This document shows, piece by piece, positions 1-5,539 of a DNA stretch of 8,045 bases. A model generated the notes under the pieces. The model ran no database searches, was not told the DNA's origin, and saw nothing but the letters and a program-made list of their open reading frames with translations. Every line of letters begins with the position of its first letter. The first letter of the stretch is position 1. Both the position numbers and the translations under genes were made by a program. Origin of the DNA: JBFFMO01 sp037968515 (GTDB lineage Bacteria > Myxococcota_A > Bradymonadia > Bradymonadales > Bradymonadaceae); contig JBBKVQ010000158.1 of NCBI GenBank assembly GCA_037968515.1, forward strand, positions 1-8,045. The letters run 5' to 3'.

Positions 1-602
1 TCGACGGCTCCGCCCGCTTTAGGCCGCCGTCTGACGGCATTATCCGATGCGGCCGTCCAGTAGACATGAGTAGCATCAAGCGCAATTCCGGTGGCGCCGT
101 CCTGCGCCATCGCAAGGACTTCCACGGCACCACCTGTTTTGGCCTTTCGAATAATCGTGTCCGCAAAATAGTTCACCCAATAAACATGGGTTGAGTCAGT
201 TGCGATGCCGTGTGGGTAGTCTTGGTTATCGGCGAAGGTCTCGACGGCCCCGCCAGCCTTGGGCCAGCGCATAATCGTATCGGCAATATAATTCCCCCAA
301 TAAATGTACGTTCCGTCATCCGCGAGTCCCAAAGGACCGTCTTGATTTTCGGCGATCAATTCAATCGTGCCGCCCGCCTTCAGGCGTCGCTGAACCTTAT
401 TGTCATAAACGCTCGTCCAATACACATGGGTTGCGTCCAAGACGATGCCCCCCGGTCTATCCTGCGTATCCGCCACGACCTCAGGTACGCCCCCAGTCTT
501 GCTGACCCGCATCAGCTGGTCACCATTGGCTGATGACCAGTAGACATGGGTTGCATCAAGCGCGATATCTTGAGCCCCAGCTTGATTGGCGGCGAGCACC
601 TC
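1..602 (-). repeat. Tandem 120-bp coding repeats (propeller blades)
   Basis: Five units with an exact 120-base period lie inside the lipoprotein gene. Conserved marks recur at the same phase: the codons for THVYW or TYIYW at about every 120 bases (for example near 60, 180, 300, 420 and 540 on the plus strand), and KAGG or KTGG 16 residues later. Between units the bases differ enough to show old duplication kept by selection on protein, not recent expansion. Confidence 0.88.
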
Positions 603-1031
603 AGCGACGCATTGCTGACCCGCGCAATCGAAAGTGCACGTCGCGTTTGCGCAACCCAGACCACAAGTCGTCTCGATGGAGTCAAACACACATTCACCGG
701 CAGAGCAGGTCCCCCCAGAGTCGTAGGTTCTAAGTGTTTGTGCATCGGCGCAGACGGCCTCGGGCACCGTCCCATCGCAGGGCTGACCTTCGTTTGCAGG
801 GTTCAAACACCCCAAAAGCGCCATATCCGATGCATCTGCTGCGGCGTCTATCGAGACATCACAATCAACACAGGCATCTGGCGTCATATCCGCGGGATTC
901 TGGTTGGTGGCCATATCTAGGACCTGTACGCCCATATCTGCGCCATTCGTGTTCGAATCAACACTATGTTGCCGCGTATCATCCGAACACGATGCAACCA
1001 AAAAACAGAATAAAATTAGTGATATCCTCAC
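1..1031 (-). CDS. Secreted beta-propeller lipoprotein with Cys-rich segment, N-terminal part (runs off the left edge)
   Basis: The frame is open from GTG 1031 to the window edge (343 codons, no stop). GGAGG (1042-1038) lies six bases before GTG. The N-terminus MRISLILFCFLVASC is a clear lipoprotein signal with lipobox LVAS-C15. Residues 16-74 form an Asp/Ala/Met-rich linker (ADMGVQ, PADMTPDA, IDAAADASDM). Residues 75-141 hold ten cysteines, including GGTCSAGECVFDS and TTCGLGCANATC, a pattern I know from Myxococcota surface proteins. From about 144 onward there are exact 40-residue repeats (LA-x-x-Q-DG-x-x-GIALDATHVYW ... R-x-x-KxGG): four complete units and most of a fifth, i.e. blades of a beta-propeller. 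The protein is probably anchored to the outer membrane facing outward, with a binding role; no catalytic motif is visible. It is likely unrelated to the toxin array and marks its boundary. Confidence 0.9.
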   Translation of the reverse strand, partial: MRISLILFCFLVASCSDDTRQHSVDSNTNGADMGVQVLDMATNQNPADMTPDACVDCDVSIDAAADASDMALLGCLNPANEGQPCDGTVPEAVCADAQTLRTYDSGGTCSAGECVFDSIETTCGLGCANATCTFDCAGQQCVAEVLAANQAGAQDIALDATHVYWSSANGDQLMRVSKTGGVPEVVADTQDRPGGIVLDATHVYWTSVYDNKVQRRLKAGGTIELIAENQDGPLGLADDGTYIYWGNYIADTIMRWPKAGGAVETFADNQDYPHGIATDSTHVYWVNYFADTIIRKAKTGGAVEVLAMAQDGATGIALDATHVYWTAASDNAVRRRPKAGGAV

Positions 1032-1037
1032 GACGAA

Positions 1038-1059
1038 CCTCCGTGAATTGGCAATTATC
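1038..1059 (-). promoter_or_regulatory. Possible -10 box and ribosome site of the propeller lipoprotein
   Basis: GATAAT (1059-1054, five of six matches to the -10 consensus, preceded by T) lies upstream of GGAGG (1042-1038) and the GTG at 1031. No good -35 hexamer is seen 16-18 bases further up, so the promoter part is weak. The ribosome site is convincing. Confidence 0.3.
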
Positions 1060-1151
1060 ACCCCTTCGTGGTTTCGTCTAACGCAGTCCCTGGCGCACCG
1101 GTCGCAGTGACACGAATAGGACGCTTAGAGGCATCGCGACTCCAACTCGGC

Positions 1152-1595
1152 TCATTCGTGAATATCGAGCGTCAGATCCGGACGAAGGTGATTCACAGCC
1201 CGGTAGAACCCGCTCCACTTGCCTGTCACAAGAAATATCTGTCCTCCTGCGACGATTCGGAGACGTGGTGGCGACGTCGATGAATTGAGTTGGAACGATT
1301 CGACCTTCAGGGTTTTGCCGTGTGCCCGCAACACTTCGTTGGGAAAGTCGATCTCAAGTCTGGTTGCCGCCCGCAGACTAGAAAACATCTGTCTGAATAG
1401 CGCCCAAAAGGCCCATCCGACAACGCCGCACCAAATCGCAAACATGACGTATAAATGAGTCGGCGGATTGCCAGGGGCGGCTAGGGTTTTGGTGAACAAA
1501 ACGGTGATGAGACTCGGCAGGAATATCAAAACCGTTGCAAGACTTACGAGCCCCAGCTTAAGGAAGCGCGGCGGTACTAGTTCAATGCTATTCAT
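1152..1595 (-). CDS. Two-TM membrane protein, putative immunity protein, copy 2
   Basis: A 147-residue paralogue of the 4283-3849 protein. ATG 1595 has AAGGGG three bases upstream and begins MNSIELVPPRFLKL, collinear with MTVKLIPPRFLKL of copy 1. Hydrophobic segments lie at about 12-36 and 47-69 around the loop LAAPGNPPTHLY. The C-terminal half (RLEIDF, LRIVAGGQIFLVTGKWSGF) is soluble and probably cytoplasmic. Shared blocks with copy 1 are PPRFLK, KTL, PPxHLY, WCxVVGWAFxALF, ATxxLEIDF, AGG and KWSGF; the ends differ (LTLDIHE against QKQNMSPN). The divergence is far greater than between the RHS core copies, so this duplication is older or under diversifying selection. It is the last gene of the packed array: 120 nt separate its stop from the lipoprotein at 1031. 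Confidence 0.84.
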   Translation of the reverse strand: MNSIELVPPRFLKLGLVSLATVLIFLPSLITVLFTKTLAAPGNPPTHLYVMFAIWCGVVGWAFWALFRQMFSSLRAATRLEIDFPNEVLRAHGKTLKVESFQLNSSTSPPRLRIVAGGQIFLVTGKWSGFYRAVNHLRPDLTLDIHE

Positions 1596-1654
1596 TTGCC
1601 CCTTGGCTTCAATATCGGATGCTTGTCCACATATGTTTCAATAAACAGGATTCC
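1592..1654 (-). pseudogene. Remnant of a toxin tip preceding two-TM immunity gene copy 2
   Basis: Twenty codons read GILFIETYVDKHPILKPRGK and end in a TGA whose bases overlap the next ATG as ATGA (1595-1592). The end of the RHS cassette at 4280-4340 has the same arrangement: DFETVYDKCPLFQGVL, then ATGA, then the paralogous immunity gene. The two short stretches share E-T-x-x-D-K-x-P and a CCAAGGGG just before the start. This suggests a tip/immunity pair was duplicated and the toxin part at this copy was later lost and replaced by the 1987-1655 gene. The match is short, so chance or shared ribosome-site selection is possible. Confidence 0.4.
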
Positions 1655-1987
1655 TCATTTGTCCTCTGACTGCTCAGCGAAAACGAAGTTGAATCGCACA
1701 TCAGCCGCCCCGTTCGTTTCGACAAATTTATATGCGGCCGCGCAGGAAACCGTCACTCTGTGATCCCAGCTACCTGGTTCGTCAAAAGTCGCCGAAAAGT
1801 CTGCAATCAGGGACAGGTCTGGGCGGAGCCCCTTCGCCTCTTGATGAAATCCATCGATCCCCACGATCATCAACGAGTTCGCCTGGGCCCATTTGACGAG
1901 CGCCAAAGCATCATCTGTGTTGAGACGGAGGTCTGCGACAGCGTCTGTCGGCACCAAGTGAAGGTGAAATTTGATGTCGCCCGCCAT
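1655..1987 (-). CDS. Small soluble hypothetical protein, putative orphan immunity protein
   Basis: A 110-residue protein. ATG 1987 shares one base with the previous stop and has GGAGG four bases upstream. There is no export or membrane signal. An N-terminal strand FHLHLVPTDAV is followed by LRLNTDDALALVKWAQANSLMIVGIDGF (helix then strand), then PDLSLIADFSATF and a C-terminal half VTVSCAAAYKFVETNGAADVRFNFVFAE. The 'helix, small-residue strand, GIDGF, LxxIADFS' arrangement looks like a compact alpha/beta fold. I associate it loosely with small immunity-type proteins but cannot name one. After its TGA (1657-1655) the same frame stays open for 20 more codons up to the next gene (see 1592-1654). 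I read those codons as a separate remnant, not as readthrough. Confidence 0.8.
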   Translation of the reverse strand: MAGDIKFHLHLVPTDAVADLRLNTDDALALVKWAQANSLMIVGIDGFHQEAKGLRPDLSLIADFSATFDEPGSWDHRVTVSCAAAYKFVETNGAADVRFNFVFAEQSEDK

Positions 1988-2349
1988 CAGACCTCCAACA
2001 AGGGCTCAAAACTCAAAGCCCCAAAACGTATGATCATTTTCCCGGCGGGAGTAAACATAAATTCCATGGCGTGCGAACCATCGCGCAGAGCGTACGCGAC
2101 GTCATAAATCCAAAGATTGTCGTTCAAACGAACGACATCGGCTTGAACCGACACGACGTCATCAAAAGCTAGACAGCCTGGCTGGGAACCCAAATACTCT
2201 GGCAGTTCAAAGAAGCCTGCATTTAAATCCAAAATCGAGAGGGCCAATCGATTGGCTTTCAAACTCCAGACGAAGTCCGTGATCCTGCAATCATGAAGAC
2301 CGCCTTTTGCGGAAAGAAAACCATCAATATCAACGATCGACTCAACCAT
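1987..2349 (-). CDS. Small LHDC-motif protein, putative orphan immunity protein
   Basis: A 120-residue soluble protein. ATG 2349 lies 8 nt inside the preceding gene, so translation is probably coupled; no strong ribosome site of its own is visible. Residues 18-21 are L-H-D-C, followed by RITDFVWSLKANRLALSILDLNA, a His-Asp motif plus two beta strands. This pattern recurs in small beta-rich proteins of unknown function near toxin loci (recalled, not checked). The rest is mostly predicted strand: CLAFDDVVSVQADVV, LWIYDVAYAL, HAMEFMFTPAGKMIIRFGALSFEPL. The stop and the next start share one base (TGATG at 1989-1985). With four neighbours of similar size and no toxin beside it, orphan immunity is the best inference. 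A metal or catalytic role for the His-Asp pair cannot be excluded. Confidence 0.82.
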   Translation of the reverse strand: MVESIVDIDGFLSAKGGLHDCRITDFVWSLKANRLALSILDLNAGFFELPEYLGSQPGCLAFDDVVSVQADVVRLNDNLWIYDVAYALRDGSHAMEFMFTPAGKMIIRFGALSFEPLLEV

Positions 2350-2824
2350 ATTTGACGCCAGTTTGTTGTGAATCCACCATATACTTCTTCACTTGTTGAT
2401 ATTCAGAATTTTGGAGTATCCCGTGATGGCATGCCTCAATCCCAGTCAGCATCTCCTCGCTCCAAATCTGAATCGCGGTTTTGAACATGGAACGTGACAC
2501 CTGGATTTTTTCGCCCGTAAACTCGCTTTTACACGTGATGACTCCGGCGGTCTCGTGGAACACCAAAACATATTCACCATAGAAATCAACCACCTCTACT
2601 TTCCGCGAACTTTTGCTCAGGCGATGAAGAGCGTCCACGAAATCGAGCATAGCTCCAATAACCGGCGCTTGTTCCAGAACGATAACTTCCGCACCGTCGA
2701 CCAAAAGCTCGATTCGCTTGGAAAAACAGATCCTCAACTCAGTCAAAGAGAGGCTTTGTAAGTCAGGTTGTTTTGCCGCCTCATTGATCATTGTTGGGGC
2801 CGTGCTCTGAATCGTAAATTCCAT
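2342..2824 (-). CDS. Soluble hypothetical protein, putative orphan immunity protein
   Basis: A 160-residue protein starting MEFTIQSTAP. I chose ATG 2824 because AGGGG lies 5 nt upstream and the gene then clears the preceding stop (2845-2847) by 20 nt. The longer GTG start at 2854 overlaps that gene and has no good ribosome site. There is no signal peptide or TM segment. The protein reads as alpha/beta: strands around RICFSKRIELLVDGAEVIVLE (31-51), a helix VIGAMLDFVDALHRL (55-69), strands KVEVVDFYGEYVLVFHE (75-91) and ITCKSEFTGEKIQVS, then a long helix from MFKTAIQIWSEEMLTGI. The first-half layout (INE, strand, DG, then a helix ending in DALHRL) is like small immunity proteins seen near polymorphic toxins, but I cannot assign a family. 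It overlaps the next gene by 8 nt. Confidence 0.82.
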   Translation of the reverse strand: MEFTIQSTAPTMINEAAKQPDLQSLSLTELRICFSKRIELLVDGAEVIVLEQAPVIGAMLDFVDALHRLSKSSRKVEVVDFYGEYVLVFHETAGVITCKSEFTGEKIQVSRSMFKTAIQIWSEEMLTGIEACHHGILQNSEYQQVKKYMVDSQQTGVKYG

Positions 2825-2844
2825 CTCATCCCCTGCCCGAAACG

Positions 2845-3381
2845 CTAAAACCACCCAATTTTCATCATGCGCTTAAGCCATTTGGGTTTTCCAAAATAGG
2901 GCGCAAAATCCTCTAAAGTCATAACCTCGACGGAAGTCTCCAGATGTTCACGAATCCAAGACATTGCGGCCTCGTAGCCCTTGTCGTGTACGTTAAACCC
3001 CACATCAAACCCATCCCTGAACTGGCAAACAAACGCGTATGGCTCCTCTCGCGATGGAATCAAAACCACACGCGAAATATCGGCGAGCGTGTAGTCTTTC
3101 CCGCCTGCTATGACAGATTGACCATCCGGTGGAATGACCAGTGTGTTTTGCCATGATTGCCAAACGTCACGACCACCCAAAAAGACGAAACTGAGTCCAA
3201 GAGTAAAAAAGAACACGAGAGCCGCCAGACTCCATCCTGCCATGCTTGGGTATCTCTGATGCTCAAACACATCAGATGGCAGATTCGACGTGGCTGCCAT
3301 CAACCAAATCACGACGCCAGAGGCCAAGATTAGCCCGGAGCGGCCTCCACTCTTCGGGCTCTTTAATTGGGTCGTATTCAT
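2845..3381 (-). CDS. Two-TM membrane protein with a soluble C-terminal domain, putative immunity
   Basis: A 178-residue protein. ATG 3381 overlaps the lipoprotein stop by four bases. Two hydrophobic segments lie at about 16-31 (LILASGVVIWLMAA) and 50-69 (WSLAALVFFFTLGLSFVFLG). A soluble domain of about 105 residues follows, containing VIPPDGQSVIAGGKDYTLADISRVVLI and FRDGFDVGFNVHDKGYEAAMSWI, ending in basic KPKWLKRMMKIGW. The strand pattern followed by a helix is what PH-like or bPH-type membrane-anchored domains show. The architecture parallels the two-TM proteins at 4283-3849 and 1595-1152, although I see no close sequence identity to them. The downstream gene starts 20 nt after its stop. 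Function unknown; immunity is inferred from the array. A competing ATG at 3391 opens a different frame without TM segments and was not chosen. Confidence 0.82.
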   Translation of the reverse strand: MNTTQLKSPKSGGRSGLILASGVVIWLMAATSNLPSDVFEHQRYPSMAGWSLAALVFFFTLGLSFVFLGGRDVWQSWQNTLVIPPDGQSVIAGGKDYTLADISRVVLIPSREEPYAFVCQFRDGFDVGFNVHDKGYEAAMSWIREHLETSVEVMTLEDFAPYFGKPKWLKRMMKIGWF

Positions 3382-3779
3382 ATTCGCTCATGAAGACTTA
3401 AAGCCGCCCATCTTCTTCGGATTGCCATCGCTGGACTCAAGCCTTGGCCACTGTCGACCAGTCGTGAAAAAAACTGCTTGGATGAGACGTCATCGTGGCT
3501 GATGACGATGTTTCCGTCATTCACAACACCGATGCGGCCGTCGCTCAATCGTACACGGTAAATGATGTAATGTTTCACATCGATATGTTCCAAGACAGTG
3601 GCACTTTCGCCGTTCTCTAGAACCGTGAAACCTGCGCCCGCAACGTCCATCGCCTCATCGATCGAAGCATAAACGCTGATCCTGCTCGTCGCAGTTAAGC
3701 TTTCGTCTGGTCGTTTTTGGCACGCCCAAACAACCAAGCCGACCAGCAGCGTTATCGTGATTACATGGGCCCTTTTCAA
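3378..3779 (-). CDS. Probable lipoprotein with a small SH3-like domain, in the immunity array
   Basis: A 133-residue protein starting at TTG 3779. The start is decided by a full AAGGAGG (3793-3787) seven bases upstream. The N-terminus is MKRAHVITITLLVGLVVWAC: a short basic end, a hydrophobic run, then Cys20. The box V-W-A-C is non-standard because of Trp, but the layout still suggests lipoprotein processing. Residues about 44-93 (GAGFTVLENGESATVLE ... YIIYRVRLSDGRIGVV) look like a small beta-barrel of bacterial SH3 type, though with weak sequence evidence. The last 15 residues are Arg- and Trp-rich. The stop overlaps the next ATG (ATGA at 3381-3378), so the two are probably co-translated. If it is an immunity protein it would act outside the cytoplasm. 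It is the only gene in the array with an export signal besides the two-TM proteins. Family unknown. Confidence 0.75.
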   Translation of the reverse strand: MKRAHVITITLLVGLVVWACQKRPDESLTATSRISVYASIDEAMDVAGAGFTVLENGESATVLEHIDVKHYIIYRVRLSDGRIGVVNDGNIVISHDDVSSKQFFSRLVDSGQGLSPAMAIRRRWAALSLHERI

Positions 3780-3785
3780 CGTTAT

Positions 3786-3818
3786 GCCTCCTTGTTTTCG
3801 ACGGAGGACTTGTCCTCC
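3786..3818 (-). promoter_or_regulatory. Strong Shine-Dalgarno with adjacent inverted repeat before the TTG-start lipoprotein
   Basis: On the minus strand GGAGGA-CAAG-TCCTCC (3818-3803) forms a six-pair hairpin, followed 9 bases later by AAGGAGG (3793-3787) and then the TTG start at 3779. The TCCTCC arm could pair either with its upstream GGAGGA or with the ribosome site, giving two mutually exclusive structures. There is no T-run, so it is not a typical intrinsic terminator. Regulation is speculative; the ribosome site itself is clear. Confidence 0.4.
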
Positions 3819-3848
3819 CCGGTCACATCACATTCCTGAGACGACAAT

Positions 3849-4283
3849 TTAGTTTGGACTCATGTTTTGCTTTTGCAAACACTCAACAGCCTGATCAAAT
3901 CCACTCCATTTTTTTGTCACAAAATATTTTTTCCCACCAGCCATAATACGGACATTAGGGGGCGACGCGTCTAGGCGAAGTAAACTCGAGTCGATAGGTA
4001 TGCGTTTGTTGTTTGCGTTTAACCAGCCGTTTGAAAAGTCGATTTCAAGTTTGGTCGTGGCCTTCATGATTGAAGAAACCACGCTAAAAAGTGCGAAGAA
4101 GGCCCATCCTACAACTGCGCACCATACAGCACACAAAATATACAAATGGATGGGCGGGTCCCCTGGAGCGAGTAGTGTTTTGATGAAAGCATAAGTAATT
4201 ACGGTCGGGATAATGGCCCAACCAACAGCAAGCCCAGGCAGAAACAGTTTCAAAAAACGGGGGGGTATCAGTTTAACAGTCAT
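3849..4283 (-). CDS. Two-TM membrane protein, putative immunity protein, copy 1
   Basis: A 144-residue protein starting MTVKLIPPRF. I chose ATG 4283 because it overlaps the RHS cassette stop as ATGA, has AAGGGG just upstream, and gives the same N-terminus as the paralogue at 1595-1152. The 4307 start would add eight residues read from tip codons. Two hydrophobic segments, about 12-36 and 46-69, are separated by a short LAPGDPPIHLY loop. A soluble C-terminal half follows (70-144) with KLEIDF, VRIMAGGKKYFVTKKWSGF. The motif order (short strands around MAGGKKYFV) resembles PH-like membrane-anchored domains, but this is only a resemblance. It is roughly half identical to the 1595-1152 protein, strongest in PPRFLK, LxxPGxPPxHLY, WCxVVGWAF and KWSGF. 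An immunity role at the inner membrane is inferred from its position behind an RHS tip. Confidence 0.85.
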   Translation of the reverse strand: MTVKLIPPRFLKLFLPGLAVGWAIIPTVITYAFIKTLLAPGDPPIHLYILCAVWCAVVGWAFFALFSVVSSIMKATTKLEIDFSNGWLNANNKRIPIDSSLLRLDASPPNVRIMAGGKKYFVTKKWSGFDQAVECLQKQNMSPN

Positions 4284-5211
4284 AAAACCCCTTGGAAAAG
4301 CGGACATTTATCATAAACTGTCTCGAAATCGCACTCAACTCGCCATCCAATGTAACGTGGAAGTGGCTCAAGCCTAGTATGAGCGTCGTAATCTCGCGCT
4401 CCAAATCGGGTCAGGCTGGTATCGGGGTCGTAGAGTCCACCCGCAAATCCAAAGGGTTGAAAGCCTGGGTTCGTGTCCAACAACACCTGACCAAAGGTGT
4501 CGTAGCGCAGTTCTTGGACGACAGCGCCACTCGCCGAATTGACCACAAATCGCACCGAGCCCAAATGGTCGCGCACAAACATATAAGTCACCCCGCCGCG
4601 CAACATGTAGTCGGGCACGTTGATGCCGGATCCATACACGTAGGCGGTGGTTGTGACACCGTTGGCATCGACCTCGGCAACGGGCGCGAGCCCGCCGGCC
4701 CACAGGTATCGATGGGTCGTCGTGCCGTTGATTTTCCGGCCGATGCGGCGTTTTAGTGCGTCGTATTGGTACGTCAGGGTTCGACCGTCTGGCAGCACGA
4801 CTTGCTGCAGCTCGCCCATCACGCCGTAGGTGTACTGCGTGATGGCGGCGCCGTCTGATTTTCGGGTGCGTTGCCCCGCTGCGTTGTACTGATAGAACGT
4901 GCTGCCGTAGCGCGTCAGTTGGTCGTCGACGTTGAGGGTAATCTGGGCCGAGGTCACTGTTTCGGCGGCCGAAACCACGCCGATTCGGTTGGAGTTCGCA
5001 TCGTACGAATACGTGGCGCTGACCACACCGTTCACGCGGACTTCGACGATTTGGCCAAGCAGGTCGTAAGTGTAATCGTACGTCGTGGTCGTGCCCTGAA
5101 GCGCCTCTTGCGCTTGGGTGATGCGGCCCAGATCGGTGCCTGCACGTAGTTCGCTGAGTTCTCCAAACTCGCTGTAGGTGTAGTCGACCTAAACCGACCC
5201 GACTCTTCGCG
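4280..5211 (-). pseudogene. Start-less RHS core duplicate joined to a short alternative C-terminal tip (silent cassette)
   Basis: Similarity to the main RHS gene starts near 5211 (TRRVGSV against KQRKVGTAQ). It is interrupted at 5191-5189 by TAG where the main gene has CAG, then stays open for 302 codons to TGA 4282-4280. Residues YSEFGELSEL through RDHLGSVR and YDPDTSLTRFGARDYD are nearly identical to the main copy: 12 differences in 217 aligned residues by eye. There is an in-frame 12-residue deletion near 5135 (SADLLRVQYTRD missing). Identity stops abruptly after RDYD at about 4385, so the IGRW...DPEG end of the core is lost. A 34-residue tip replaces it (AHTRLEPLPR, YIGWRVECDF, ETVYDKCPLF, QGVL). 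The nearest start-like codon is an internal GTG at 5035 inside a YD repeat, so this is probably not translated alone. Its stop overlaps the next gene's ATG. Confidence 0.85.
4385..5190 (-). repeat. Long direct repeat, copy B (RHS core)
   Basis: This is the partner of 6790-7631, in the same orientation. The two align base for base with scattered substitutions and a single 36-base gap in this copy near 5135. The left limit is sharp, just after the RDYD codons. The right limit fades over about 20 bases past the TAG at 5191. Such repeats are substrates for homologous recombination. Confidence 0.9.
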
Positions 5212-5213
5212 TA

Positions 5214-5480
5214 TTAGCGAAACTCGAGAGGTACCATGAGTAATTGTTTTTTATAGTCCCAGCCTAAAGGACGAGCTTCAGGAGAGAACCACTGAGCGCC
5301 GTTTGCCAGCCATTTGGACCGTGCGATTTCGATCCCGATAAGTGTGATATCCTCATAGCCAAACTCGACACCACAACAGTCGCAGATCTCGTAAGTCGGG
5401 CATTTGCCATCTTCTCCCCAGGGAGGAGTGAGATGATGTAACCCACAAACACGACAATGATAATCGGCATTATTGCGCAT
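5214..5480 (-). CDS. Small zinc-ribbon protein, probable orphan immunity protein
   Basis: An 88-residue protein. ATG 5480 is preceded by TTGGAG with 7 nt spacing, a good ribosome site. It has two CxxC knuckles: C9-R-V-C12 near the start and C33-D-C-C36 after the conserved-looking WGEDGKxPTYEIC stretch, followed by GVEFGYED. This spacing fits a treble-clef or zinc-ribbon fold binding one Zn2+. The second half (IARSKWLANGAQWFSPEARPLGWDYKKQL) is Trp-rich and soluble. I recall small proteins with this WGEDGK...CCGVEFGYED signature from RHS/polymorphic toxin neighbourhoods, but cannot name the family with certainty. Its place between a decayed RHS tip and a second RHS core copy supports an immunity role by inference. 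Its stop lies only some 20 nt before RHS-like sequence resumes. An overlapping 74-residue frame at 5264-5488 is a shadow. Confidence 0.82.
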   Translation of the reverse strand: MRNNADYHCRVCGLHHLTPPWGEDGKCPTYEICDCCGVEFGYEDITLIGIEIARSKWLANGAQWFSPEARPLGWDYKKQLLMVPLEFR

Positions 5481-5539
5481 TTAAGCACTCCAAACTGCTA
5501 GGAAATCTGGGTCGGGCTTGAATACTCATCCCGACGGGT

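Noticed and set aside
1..602. Regular repeats that could suggest a CRISPR or non-coding tandem array
   Set aside because: The period is exactly 120 bases with no short identical repeats and unique spacers, and the minus strand encodes a continuous propeller protein.
1111..1158. CACGAAT ... ATTCGTG inverted repeat near the end of the array
   Set aside because: The arms are about 35 bases apart, seven bases long, and one lies in the coding end of the 1595-1152 gene; likely chance.
1592..1657. Stop-codon readthrough extending the 1987-1655 protein by 20 residues
   Set aside because: The extra codons resemble the tip before the paralogous immunity gene and stop at its ATGA overlap, so a remnant in the same frame by chance is simpler.
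3275..3391. Alternative frame from ATG 3391 (MSEYEYDPIKEPEEW...)
   Set aside because: It runs only about 40 codons, has no ribosome site, and overlaps the two-TM gene, whose hydrophobic segments and ATGA junction are clear.
4292..4756. Long plus-strand ORF, with a similar one at 6784-7161 and another pair at 4871-5149 and 7276-7563
   Set aside because: They lie opposite the RHS core. They are similar to each other only because the core is duplicated, and they have RHS-antisense composition and no ribosome sites.
4280..5211. An inserted transposon as the cause of the RHS duplication
   Set aside because: No transposase, terminal inverted repeats or target duplications were seen at either end; recombination of tip modules explains the layout.
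5501..5533. GTCGGG/CCCGAC inverted repeat between the RHS remnant and the zinc-ribbon gene
   Set aside because: Six pairs with a 13-base loop and no T-run; too weak to call a terminator or operator.
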